Part shown: positions 37,271 through 49,370 of the stretch, piece by piece
How positions within the stretch are numbered: the stretch's first letter is position 1
Layout of the letters: each line of letters begins with the position of its first letter
From: Lethocerus indicus
Taxonomy: Eukaryota > Arthropoda > Insecta > Hemiptera > Belostomatidae
DNA: 64,000 nucleotides
Direction of reading: 5' to 3'
Assembly: GCA_019843655.1 (NCBI GenBank)
Contig: JACDQD010000008.1
Location: 14,728,442-14,792,441, forward strand
Position numbers and translations under genes: made by a program
Notes under the pieces: generated by a model
Databases searched by the model: none
Told to the model about the DNA's origin: nothing
Seen by the model: the letters and a program-made list of their open reading frames with translations, nothing else

Positions 37271-39211
37271 GTACGGTTGTTTGAAGCGGACGTGCAACAG
37301 AAATTACAAGGGCAATATTAACATTCTCACCTCCTATATACACGTGGTAATCATCAGACCGAAATTACCGAGCCGAGTACAACGGATGATAGCCACAAAC
37401 GCCAATCGATTCTATACGGATGAAATCCGTATAGGATCCAACAGAATATTGTATAAAAATTATCGTTACAATTTTTTAAACATATTAGTAATGTCCAAAA
37501 AAAATGTCCAACAGATCGATAATATACCGTTTCAACAGTTCAGAAGATAACTTACTTATTCATGAGTACAATGAATCAGTAACTTAACAAGCAGGGTAAT
37601 CTTTATATCCCCTTATGAAAATATGGTATTATTTTCTTCTTACTTTTATTCAGTTTTCGTTAACCGAAAGTTTACCGAAAATACTTTGGAAATGTTGTTC
37701 CTAAGGTGGGTCCGAATCGGAGTATAGAAATGACGCCTGGCAATTTTGCTGACGATCAGTCCATGATTAATTTTAGAATGTGCACATATTAGAATAGGAC
37801 TACTCCATTCTACTTCCGCTAAAGGAGTGTTCATTTTTTCAAGAAATCAATGTCAATATATTAAACTTGTTTAATGAACGGTTACTATAAAAAATTGGGC
37901 GCTTCACTCACATACAAGTTTAAGTGTATAACAGCAAGGTCTATTTAATCAAGAATGAAAACATGCTTACTAAAGGTTGAAATTAAATAAAGTAATTGTT
38001 TTTTTTTTGCGCAATCGATTTGTCGACTGAATAATATTGAATATAAAAAGCTTCTACTTAAATTTAGTTTTTATAACCAGTAACGCTTGCGTATTTAGAG
38101 TTATATAACCCTAAAATGATTTTTTTAACCTTTTTAATTTATCGATTCGATATTTAAGGGCGAGTTAATAAAATACTATTATGTTTTCAGTGAGTGGTTT
38201 TTCTACGGCGAAGGAGAGTTTACGTGACTGTCGCCATTGGAGTGCCGGCACGCCATCTACAAAATATGGATTTTAAACTCAGAACAACGAATTTGCACCG
38301 CACAACTAGCGTTCCAAAAATTTAAGGAATTTTAAAGCCAGAGATTGTTCTCAACTTTTTCCAATCCCTTTATTCGATCCCCACTAGAAGAAAAACGCAA
38401 CTTTCACCAAACAATTCAAGGGACTAGGAAATGTCCTAACTTAAAATGATAGCAGTAAAACTGTTTGTCCTGTTTCGCTTACAGGCTGAGTACATAAATA
38501 ATTTCAAACTTCTAAAAACGAAATGTAGAACTGAAGAAATATAAATCCTTCATTTACAATCTACGACGTTTATAAAAATAGCAGACTCAAAAGACCCATC
38601 GATTAAAAAGATAAAAATTTACTAGAAAGAATGCCAGTATAAAAACATTCCTAAAGAAATTAAATGCTACCTTATTTCTTTAAAATATGACAGAATTAGC
38701 GGAGTAAAACCACGTAATCCTGCAGGATTAATGTGGGAGGGAAATATTTTCAAAATTAAGTACCTGTATGTATAGAATTATCTGAGCTAATTTCAACGAG
38801 CAAACTAACCCGGTTTTTATAGTAAAATTTGTTCATAGGAACGAAACAAGTAAAAACTAAAATACAAATAAAGTAACATTCATAAATGTTTATTTAATTT
38901 CTTATAGTGTCATTTATACCTGTGGTCATATATAGTTGAACAGATCTAACCATATTCGTATTCAAACTCCTTCATTGAACCTAAAGTTAAATTTCCGCCC
39001 CCGTTCAACAGATTAATCAATTCCAAAGGTAAAGTCGAGGTAAATTTTTGCTTGAATCACGTCAACAGTCCCTTTTTATGTACCTAATTCCTTAATCGGC
39101 AATCCGCCCGTTTTTAGCGAGAGAACTACTCACAGTTTCAACGCTTTACGTTCTATCTTGATGAGATTTATAGAGATAAACAAGGGATAATAGAAAAAAA
39201 ACATTAAAAGT

Positions 39212-39492
39212 AGGGCGCCCCCAATCTTTATATTCAATGCATTTTCGTCAGGCTATTCTCTACCTGAAACAGAGTAGACTTATATTTTTCATTCTGTTTA
39301 TTGAGGCAATATTTTATTTAAATTTTAAATAGAACATAAAATATAATTCGAATTTGAATAATTTTATTTGTGGCCGTTAATTATTTTGTGAATGTTAAAT
39401 ATCTGCAATAAATTCGAACGGGGCTACGATACTACGTACAGATTACATGGTTGCGTTTCGGGCCTAGTATCAATACAGGTCAGGGGCGCCCT
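39212..39492 (-). mobile_element. Dispersed repeat family 2, copy 3: MITE-like, AGGGCGCCCC inverted termini
   Basis: The 281-bp unit starts AGGGCGCCCC (39212-39221) and ends GGGGCGCCCT (39483-39492). Its inner part, read on the minus strand, matches the other two copies (ATTGATACTAGGCCCG, then GTAGCCCCGTTCGAATTTAT). It may be the full-length member; the others would then be truncated. No clear target-site duplication seen. Confidence 0.5.
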
Positions 39493-40839
39493 CTCAATTC
39501 TACTTACTACCCACCATTTTACGTTTTACCCTTGAATTTTCACAGACAATCGGTTAAATTAGGAAATACTGATATAATTAAATGAAATAGGAATAAACTG
39601 TTGTCGTTTTAACGATGAAATACGATTACGTACATAACAAAAAGTATTCTGACGGCTTGGGCGATGTCATCCGCGGCTTCTTTGTTTGTCAGCTATCATT
39701 TCCCCCATGTTCATTTTTATTAACTTTCATACATTATTATCACATATTGTAATATTTGATAGTCACGAGAGGATCATCGTCAATACGTCAATAAACATAT
39801 TATATTTCCCAACACGGCGAGCCAATTTTAATCTGATTAACTAAGTTAGTTCATAATTAAATTTACCAGTTACTATTTTCTATTCGTTAAATTTTAGCTT
39901 TGCCAAACCGACCGCTCGGTTCACAGGCACAAATTTCCTTAAATTGCCTTAAAAATCCTTTTCTTCAATAGTTATAACAATCAGATGTTGCAATAAATAG
40001 ACCTATATTATTTTCTAAATGGTTCCGCAAGCATTACGTCTGACTATAAAACTCGTTAGTTGAAAATAAAGAATACACAATAAATTAATAACAGCGATTA
40101 ATAACAATGAAAATAATATTTCTGAAATCAACTCTGACGTATGTTTGTATCTAGCTGATTCATGGAACATTCCAACAGCTGATAGATTTAGACGTTTTGT
40201 GATAATACTATAATTTTATGACAGAATGCTTTAAAAATCACAAAATATGAAAAATTGTTAAAATTAGTTAAATATGTTGTACATACCTGTATGTTGAAAT
40301 TAAACACGTACTATCTAAACACCTGAAACAAAAGGAAAAAACAAATTAATTGTTAACGATAACAAAGAGGTATACGAAATCATAAGAAGCATACAATAAC
40401 TCAATTACACGCGGGTACCAATGCAAGACATATTTAATTACTACTACTTATTTATATCAAACAGATGAGGCCATATTATGAGAAATTATATCATGATATA
40501 TTGAATGTTTGTCAGTAGGGACGGTAATGGTGTTTGTTTTTTTTTTTAGTTTATCACAAATACTAGGCAACTGATATCTATGAACTCATATCTATTACTT
40601 ATGCATCATGTAGTCTGCGAAATTATCATGGTTTACAAATTCCTATATATTTTCCTATATTTTATTTTATAGGAGAATACGTACACATAGGAAATCTAGA
40701 GCGCGTCCTAGATAGCAACCTTAACCAATACAATGCTAGATAGCATTAACCTATAAATAGGTTACTGTATTTGAATAACTGCTATAAGGTATTTTAGTCA
40801 TTATACGAAATCCGTTTATATTTGCTAATACCTTGGCTT

Positions 40840-40841
<2 letters not shown>

Positions 40842-40884
<43 letters not shown>
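40842..40884. repeat. (TA)n microsatellite
   Basis: About 43 bp of alternating A and T. The Tyr/Ile frames across it are artefacts. Confidence 0.95.
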
Positions 40885-40888
<4 letters not shown>

Positions 40889-41460
40889 CATAAATACAGG
40901 CAAAAGGAGGGAAGCGACTGCTGACCGAGTGAGTTGGTCATGACTACCCTGAGAGAGTAGGCCAATCGATAGCTGAATGCAAAAGAGAGGAGAGATATTT
41001 TTGATTTTACTTTTTGAATCATTTCATTCTGTTTGGTGGGTCCTAAGCCTGCGGATATAGCTACTCATAATTTTTATGCGCACCAAAACCATACAGCTAA
41101 AGAACACGAATTACCAGTGCGGGCACCACCTTCTGGGCAAAACCCTTTTCTGGGACAATAGACCAAAGGTGTTGTGTACTATTCATGCCATAGTAATTGT
41201 CGGGGCTGATGTTTAGGGTTATATTTTAGCTCTGGAAAATTCACACCTGCGGTATCTCCTTCGCGGTGATAGAGGAGAGATTTTTTATAGTGTTCTCCGT
41301 TGGTGTGTAATCGTTCTACATGTCGGGTGCTAATAATCTGAGCCTACACGGGGTCGCCCGACCCGTATGCCGGCCCTCCGAGGACAGTGAAAAATGAGGG
41401 ACGTAGGGGAAGAAGTTAATAAAAGGTGGGGTAAGCATTGAGTGTAGGAGTGTAGACAAG

Positions 41461-41698
41461 ATAGGGAGAGAGCGTGAGAAAGAGGGTATGTGGGGAGGGA
41501 GGGAGAGGGGAGGGAGAGGAGAGGAGAGGGAGAGGGAGAGGAGAGGAGAGGGAGAGGGAGAGGGAGAGGAGAGGAGAGGAGAGGAGAGGAGGAGGGAGAG
41601 GGAGAGGGAGAGGGAGAGGGAGAGGAGAGGGAGAGGGAGAGGGAGAGGGAGAGGGAGAGGAGAGGGAGAGGGAGAGAGAGAGAGAGTGAGTGAGAGGG
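41461..41698. repeat. GGGAGA/GGAGA minisatellite, about 240 bp
   Basis: Tandem GGAGA and GGGAGA units on the plus strand, the longest purine tract in the window. It produces spurious long open frames of Arg/Glu/Gly (plus) and Ser/Pro/Leu (minus). A CG-containing flank (41700-41740) follows, as in the other islands. Confidence 0.9.
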
Positions 41699-43315
41699 TG
41701 GTCGCAACTGCGGCACTGCCCCCACTCGGGTCGATACCATCAGTGTGACCAACCTTGCCTCCTGTGCTCACCCTTCACCCCTCGCCCTTCGACTCTTTCT
41801 CTTCATACCACCGTGCTAATAAGTTGCCAATTAATTAAAATTGAAACTTCAGAGGGCAGCCTCCGTCCCTGCAGAGTACTCCGTCGACCCCTTTTCATCC
41901 CGCTGTAGATTTTTTCAGTAATATAGTCAAATTGTGCATTGCGGCAATGCAGTTAGGTTTGTTTGTTGAATTTAAAAATACCAACGTTATAAAGAAAGCT
42001 TGATGGATTAAATCGCTGTCAATCATATCTTTATTGATTGAGAAATAAGAAATATATGTTGAAATATAACAAAGAATTTTATGATAAATATTAAGCATAG
42101 TAATGATTTTAATTTATGTATTTCTTGTGAGCACTTCTCAGCATTGACTGTAATTATAAACTAAGTACTAGCACTAGTGGTAATGCTCTAATTAAATTGG
42201 GTGAATTTGGCCGTCCCATTCCGGGTGTTAGATATTGGGGCCGATATCTCACCAGATACCGATAATTATTGCTTAACCTAACTGTGGCAGGGAGTCAGGC
42301 AGGGCTCTTCAACACGTGAGCCCTAATCCAACACAATACCTTGAATACAAATTCCTGTTTATATTTTCTATTTAGAATTCCAAAAGAGACATCCTTTAAT
42401 TTTAAAGTTGTTTTAGATACAAAACAAATGACAACATTATTGCTTTATGCATAGTATAAAACAAATTTAATGTAGCTTGTTAAGTAGAAACAAATAAGCT
42501 TTAAACGCAGTCATAATGCCAGAATATCAGGAATCACTCTGATGTACCAACCGGATTACTATAAAATATTCATCTACTACTCATCTTACATTAGTATTAA
42601 TCTTGATCACAGCGATCTACAGAACAGATAATTGATATACGCTGGACTCGCGCTAATTCGATTAAGTATTTCTGGGTATTCATCTTATTTTATTCGATTC
42701 GTGCAAACTTTTAATTGCTTGTGCTAAGATAATATCATCAATCAGATCTTGATCAAGGCACTTAACCTATATTAAATTTATCAACATTCAAACTCAAACT
42801 AACATGTCAAGGAAAACGATATTTCTGTTAACAAAAAAAATGTGTCGTAAAAATCAATGAACTGAATAAGCAATCAATGAATCATTAATCGGTTTGAAAC
42901 AATTTTGGAGGGTTTCGCATGTCCACTACCAAGCTTGCGTCTAAGTGTATTGCTGTTTATTCAATTAGGCAGAGTGAAACTGCCGAACCGTTGTGACCGA
43001 TCAAGTGGAAAGATAACGGAAAATAAACAAGAGATACAATTACGAATGGAGGACGGCCATGAATGAGAGTGCAAAGAGGGCGAAATAATAGAGGAGAGCC
43101 GGCCTCACATGACACGTATAAAGACCTTGGATGGTCAATGAGGTGGACTTCCGCGTCCATTAATAATGATGGCTAAGAAGGGCAAACCCAAACAGTACAG
43201 ACGTGTTTCTATATTGTGACAAAGAGGTGGACTTGACGCCAGACTAATGGGATAAAATTTGAATTTAAGATATCTGTTTAAGCGATCCTCAGGTGTTTGT
43301 TATGTCATCGCTCTT

Positions 43316-43672
43316 TCGATCTTCTGTCCCTACTCGCTGATTTGATTCTACGCTAGACCGGTTTCGGGTTCTTAAAGTAACGCAAAACTAGGCTTCTAGA
43401 TCAAAAGACTGACGATCACGTTTGACAGAATATTCAATAACCAATGTATGAACTGGAATTTTTTTCCATATTTCCCTTTACATACACTATTTCCCTTTGT
43501 ACAATAAAAATTATTATTGATACAACTAGGTCTAGCACATTCTATAATCAGGAATTAGTTCGGATTCTCGTCAAGTCGTAAACTACATGAAAACTATGAT
43601 AAATCCGAAAATTGCGGTGGCGACTGTAGTAGAATAAACCGGTCTAACCCAAGATCTATCAACGGAGAGGAA
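43316..43672. mobile_element. Old foldback copy with both arms recognisable
   Basis: The left arm around 43322-43373 (includes CGCTAGACCGGTTTCGG) and an inverted, more decayed right arm around 43620-43670 (AAACCGGTCTAAC) enclose about 250 bp. Much more diverged than the 26.2 and 55.5 kb copies; boundaries are approximate. Confidence 0.5.
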
Positions 43673-44456
43673 GTTGGAAATAGCATGGACGTTATTTAAT
43701 AATAACATTTTGATAAACGGACTGGATCAGTTTTATCATAATTGGAAACTAATCACTATTCAAAAGTACTAAGTAACATCAATCATAAGGTTGTATCTTT
43801 GGTATGATTATAATTTTAAATAACATGCCTCATATCGAGATAATATGCCATACTAGCAGCGGGGCGGAGGGTAAATTTAAATGATATTGAAGTATTACTC
43901 ATCATATATTCAAAAGTAGATACACTAACAATGGTGACAATAGTATAAGTAACAATAACTTATTCTCATTTCGGATTTACAAACCTCATTTAGTGGCTGT
44001 AGCAATATGACTCTAATAACTAAAATGGGTGAATAACTAAAAAATATATATTAAAAATTGTGAAATATCTATCAAGAATCGATTGAAGTTCTTAAAGAAA
44101 TTATCGCTTAATTGTTTAATCCAAAAGTTTTGGTAAAAAAACTGACATTTAACTCAACGTTTGCGAGAGATTTAAGAAGTGTTAAGGCAAAATGTAACTT
44201 TTCCACGCGAAGTGTATTACCCCCTATCCTGGAGGAGGGAAAATGTAAAATTGAGGTCGGGCGGTTGGTAGGAGGGGTGAGGGTCAGAAGCAAGGTCGCA
44301 GATGGTGCAGGGAGAATCAGCCAAAAGGGTCAACATGGCGACTGTCCACACCCAAATCTACCCTGAACTGCAGACATGACATCCGATCAATTCGAGTATA
44401 TTGCGAGAAAAACGAGAGAAAAGGAAAATCTAGACTGAAGCTATAATTCGGTTCTG

Positions 44457-44512
44457 GTGATCTGTCTCCGCTCGCCGGTATGGTATTTTTCCTAGACATG
44501 TTTCAGCTTCTA
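44457..44512. mobile_element. Decayed single arm of the foldback family
   Basis: GATCTGTCTCCGCTCGCCGG followed by a degenerate CTAGACATGTTTCAGC aligns with the arm of the young copies. No partner arm is obvious nearby, apart from an AGACCGGTTTCG fragment at about 44702. Confidence 0.45.
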
Positions 44513-44559
44513 GTTACCTTCTAACTAACTGTAGCGTTCCGCCAGCAGGTCCTTGAGTG

Positions 44560-44655
44560 AATAATATTGGCCCAAGTAAATATTGAATATTGGCCGACGC
44601 CACTGTGGCCATAGGACTCCTTTGTACGGGACTACCCTGTTATTAGCAACCCTCT
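44560..44655 (+). repeat. Dispersed repeat family 3, copy 1
   Basis: Carries ATTGGCCCAA, AATATTGGCCGACGC, TTTGTACGGGACTACC and TTATTAGCAACCC in this order, all shared with an inverted copy at about 49.0 kb. Non-coding; class unknown. Confidence 0.65.
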
Positions 44656-47600
44656 GTTCATTTATTTTGTACCGGAGCTCGCATGTCGTTTAAACGGACC
44701 AGACCGGTTTCGATTTTTCGTTATAGTTTCGTTATGCGCAATACATGACCCAACTGCAGCCGTCCCAAATATCTAAGATGAATGTTCTTTTTTAAACTTT
44801 TTGAATAAGATGGGTCCTAAACGTAAAAGAAATAAATTTACGCTTTAATTCTTCTAGAAGAGAATGGGGTACACAATAATTAGAAGTAATATTTATCAGG
44901 AATAAGAATTTTCCTCAGAACATACTAGACCTTTAGACCAAACTGTTCTTCACGATCCAAATATATTCCACTGAAAAATCGGAATAGGATAGCATATATG
45001 GATGCTACAGTTTTCTAAACGTAGCGTGCTGTTAGTAAGTGCTTAACAGTAGGTTTAAATTTAGCATTAAAATGATATTCATCCAACAGATCCTCCGGTG
45101 CTTTAAACCACCGGCTTTCAAAATAAATCTTGAAACCTCAAAAACGCCTAATAAGAATCAAATCCATGTAATTTTATCTGTAATACAATTGTTCGAGTCA
45201 TCGGCTTAAAATTTTCGTCACACGATAAACTGCGTTGACAACCCACACAAAGTTGATAAGGAGCATTGGCTAAAAGACACTTGTACGTCTAGTTTGATTA
45301 GGGGTTGTTTATAAACCGATCGTCTCTACTTAGTCTGCTACTTTACTTAGCAGTGACCGCCAGAAAAAGTAGTAGAAAGTGTTACCTCTGAAAAATAGCT
45401 TCGACCCGAATAGTAAATTAATCAGAGGCCTGCACATAAAACAGCAGATTACGGCAAAACCGTGTAGAATCGAGATAAGCTAAATAAGAAGAAAAGGGGC
45501 ACCTTAGTGTCTGGTGGAAGGAATTTGAATATCAGTACCGTGAAGCTGAAAATTTGATGAGAGCTAAAACTTAACCATCGAAACCATGTAGATATACCAC
45601 AAGTCGCCAAAAACTATAAATATGGACCTTATTATAACCTTTTAATGGAACTCCGTGCGGTGGAAATGAATACACTTCTGATCAATACTGCTTAAGTAAA
45701 GATGCTGTAGGAATTATTATAAGATAAATTTTATATATTTCTCTGTACTAGAATTTATAGTTGCTTTACATTCTTTACCTTTTATCTAGCCTTAATTGCT
45801 ACGAAATGTAATTCCTGTTTAATATCAACGAACATTTAAGGACGCGATAGAGAAGCAAGCACGCCATCTTTTAATTTTATGGTTTTCACAAAACGTATAA
45901 AAAGTTACAGAAAAATTACAATTGCGCTTAAGTCGTTAATTAATTTAACAGGACAAGTAAAATTCATGATACAGTGATTTGCTTCTAGTCTCGAAGCTTA
46001 TTCCAGAGACTACAATAGCTACAGACGAAGTTAATACCCGTCGTGGGATTAAATTCCAACGATACGCGTTTAGTGTACGCATTCCTCGGCTGAGATTACA
46101 ACCAAGCGTGGGTAACACAAGAGGGCTACATTCAGGACGGTTCACCACCGCCATTCTAATAATAGGTATATTCGAGTGACATACGAAATACCAGATTAAG
46201 GGGGATGAATTACTGCGTGAATAGTGCCATTCGGGTATTCGTACGATAGTCATTAAACTTCACTTAGTATTAATAAAAAGTACCGTACTGGAAAAGCAGC
46301 ACAAACTAAACATTTTTTTCATTTTTAACTGTTTGATTGCTAAAAATGTAAAATAAAATCGGCGAAACTGATGTTCAAGTAGATCTAGTAACAGATAGAG
46401 CACAACGGAGGAGAACCCAACTGGATTTCCTCCCTTTTTTATTTATTTTCCTGGTATGTTTAAATCACATGGACTTTTCAGCCGTGTGTAAGGAACGTTT
46501 GGGATGTCAGGAGTAAGTAGGGTTTGGACCATAGGACAAGTTTTACTTGATTAAAGAACTAAGCAAACAGAATTGGCTAGCTCTAAGTGATTGCGGTATT
46601 CTATTAACTATTATTAATTCTCACTACTACTATTACACGGATGATATTCCCCTTAACATTTTGAAAATTAATTTAGAAAAATGAAATTACATGATGGATA
46701 TTATTCCATTTCTATCCACAATACCAGTAGTAGTTTCATTAAGCCTAATTTGACCAAAAGCCAGAATTAAAAAAATACATTAAAAAAATTAATATCATTG
46801 TAACGTTTATAACAATTTACATTAGAATTAGTAACAGAAAGTAGCGCATACAATACCGCGAACTCAAGAAAACTATTTAACAAAAAACATGACAAATATA
46901 ATGGGGCGATTATACTGGCCTGAATATAGGTTATTCATAGAAGAGAGAACGTTTCTCTCCATAAAATCGATCCTTCGTCAAATAGGAATACTAACTAGGT
47001 TTTTGTACAATAGAAACTATTTACGTAAACTTTATTATCTTCTTCTTTCTTATATTTCTTCTATTTATTCCGTCGTGTATTATATTTCCGTAAGAAATTT
47101 GGAAAATAATCTGCATAATGCATTAAAGTAGTTAGCCATCGCGCTCTAATAATATACTTGAAATAAAGATGTTATAACTATAGTGGCAATAAGAGTGTAA
47201 TTTAGAATGAAACTATCGTCCTGATATATCGGTTGGGGGGATATCGGAAAACGATATTTTTTATTTAAAGGCTAGAACTATTAAAATATTTAGTTTAATA
47301 TCTCTTATAAATACTAAATAGTTCATTCCATTTCAACTTCATATTTGATTTTTCTCATCCTTTTACCCGATTATACTGGCGGCAATGAATTATGAAAGCG
47401 TGACAAAGTTGAATTTGATATTTTGACTTGATGCGGCTCATCGGTCACATTTTAAAATAATTGGGGGGGCTCCACCCTTCGTAGCGCTAAGCGGAAGAGG
47501 GCAGGCTCCAGTTTTCCGGGAAGAGGTACACATCGAATTTTATATCATCGATGTATCACCTGGGCTTGCCCACACAAAAACGCCAGGTGTCACGTGACCG

Positions 47601-47729
47601 CCTATAGGCGTGTCGACACTTTTAGGAAGGCTCGCGTACCCCATGTCGCATGCCTTTATTCAATTTGGTTCGCATTGTAGCCTATGTAATAATTACATTA
47701 AGGAGATAGGTGAATAGGCATTTAATCAA

Positions 47730-47754
47730 GGGGGGAGGGGGGATGTAGGGGGGA
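47730..47754 (+). repeat. G-run cluster
   Basis: Three runs of six G separated by 1 and 5 nt on the plus strand. Possible G-quadruplex; nothing coding nearby. Confidence 0.6.
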
Positions 47755-48980
47755 ATATAGATATTTTTCGAGTATACCATTATTCTTCATAGATGTGTTT
47801 TCTCCCAATGTAACAAACTTCTTATTTGCAATATATATTAAAATTACAGACATTATTTTTCATTATGTTATTATCAATATGAACATACTATAAGTCCTGA
47901 ATAATTCTAATTTAAAGGGGGACCCCATTTTCATTTTTTATAAATTTGTGCCCCATATTTGGAATTATTAGGGGAAGTCGAGTTCCTGCAACTGGCACGG
48001 AGCGCTTATTTCATTGACAATTTTTATAATCAGTATTCTTAGATGATGTAATAGAAAATATACATATTTTCACAAATTCTTATGGATTTTACTAAGTACT
48101 AGTTTCGCGTTCTACAGCAAGGATCTGAGATCATGCGTCGCTCAAATTATTTTGATATTTCATTGTACTACCAACCTTTAAGGTTGTCAGTACAATTGCG
48201 GAAAGTCTGTTCTTTTTTATATGGCTTGTTTTTTCTCTCGATAAAAAGCCAACCAATGATGGCACTTTGGATGAGTATCCGGACTACAAAAGGTTGCGCG
48301 AGGCTTTTTAGGGATTTCTTATTTCTCCCGTTTTTTTTGGATTCGGACCATCGTACTACAGTCGTCATCGATTAGTACCACCCTAATGTGAACCGTGAAG
48401 TTAACGACACCCCGACACCCACGCCTGACCTCTCTTTAACTAATTTAAAGGTACTTCGAACCTTTATCGAGTGAGTTTAAGAGACCCTCCCTGGCATTTA
48501 ATTTCAAATTTGCAAACAGTTAAAGAATTTCGACTACTCCCATCACAATGCTTCTAGCACCTTGAGACTGGCGACCATGATACTGTTCAGTGCTAAATTC
48601 TGCAGGCGCAAATTTGAATTTGACTACGTTATTTTAACACAAATATTAGGTGGTTTGAGAACCACCAAGGATTGAAATACTATAATTCTTGAAATTTTTT
48701 AATGAGTCACTTTGCCAAACTATGTCGGTTACAGGTGGGGTGTCCTATCTGCGCCGTCAATCCACCGCTATTATCCAATGTCGCTTGCACTTCAGTTGTA
48801 AGTAGTAAATTTAGTTACTGGTAATTATTTCATATAGTGTTTTTTGTAGTTATTATTTTTTTCCGCTTAGCCGTTCAACCAACACAACATCCCCGTATGG
48901 ATATAGTATTATTTTATCTCTAACCCCTGTATTTAGGAACTAGTGACCAAAGACTAGTGACAGTTATATTTTTTATAATT

Positions 48981-49075
48981 CGGGGTTGCTAATAAAACGG
49001 TAGTCCCGTACAGAGGACTCCTCGGACGCGTCGGCCAATATTCTCACGGCCCGTTTATTTGGGCCAATAATAATC
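48981..49075 (-). repeat. Dispersed repeat family 3, copy 2 (inverted)
   Basis: Reverse complement shows ATTGGCCCAA, GAATATTGGCCGACGC, CTGTACGGGACTACC and TTATTAGCAACCCC in the same order and nearly the same spacing as the copy at 44.6 kb. It directly abuts the GA-rich island at 49.1-49.3 kb. Confidence 0.65.
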
Positions 49076-49139
49076 TTGAATGGTGATGAGGCGGGGACGC
49101 CAATTTATCGGCGGCGGCTCGATATAGCGGCCGGACCGG

Positions 49140-49295
49140 ACATAGAGAGACGGAGAGGAGAGGAGGGAGAGAGAGAGAGAGAGGGATAGAGGAGAGAGAG
49201 AGAGAGAGAGGAGAGGAGAGGGAGGGAGAGGAGGGAGAGAGAGAGAGAGAGAGAGAGAGGAGGGAGAGAGGAGAGAGAGAGAGAGGGCAGGGGAT
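49140..49295. repeat. GA-rich tract, about 155 bp
   Basis: GAGAGA and GGAGA units, flanked on both sides by GC-rich DNA (49080-49140 and 49320-49370). Spurious Ser/Leu/Pro frames on the minus strand come from the repeat. Confidence 0.85.
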
Positions 49296-49370
49296 ATAAA
49301 GAGGGATAGGGGTAGGTTGAGTGGCGCCAGCCAGCCGGGCCGCATCGATCCTCCCCGGGGCCACTACCCC

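Larger units (their letters stand above)
37271..41460. other. Non-coding stretch
   Basis: AT-rich apart from the family 2 MITE-like unit. Nothing coding recognised. Confidence 0.5.
41760..48980. other. Non-coding stretch with repeat remnants
   Basis: Holds foldback and family 3 remnants at 43.3-44.7 kb and a G-run cluster at 47.7 kb. No coding frame supported; a minus-strand frame at 45945-46253 is unrecognised. Confidence 0.5.

Noticed and set aside
41316..41771. Open frames of up to 151 codons on both strands
   Set aside because: Products are pure Ser/Pro/Leu or Arg/Glu/Gly runs made by the GGAGA minisatellite, with no start context or homology.
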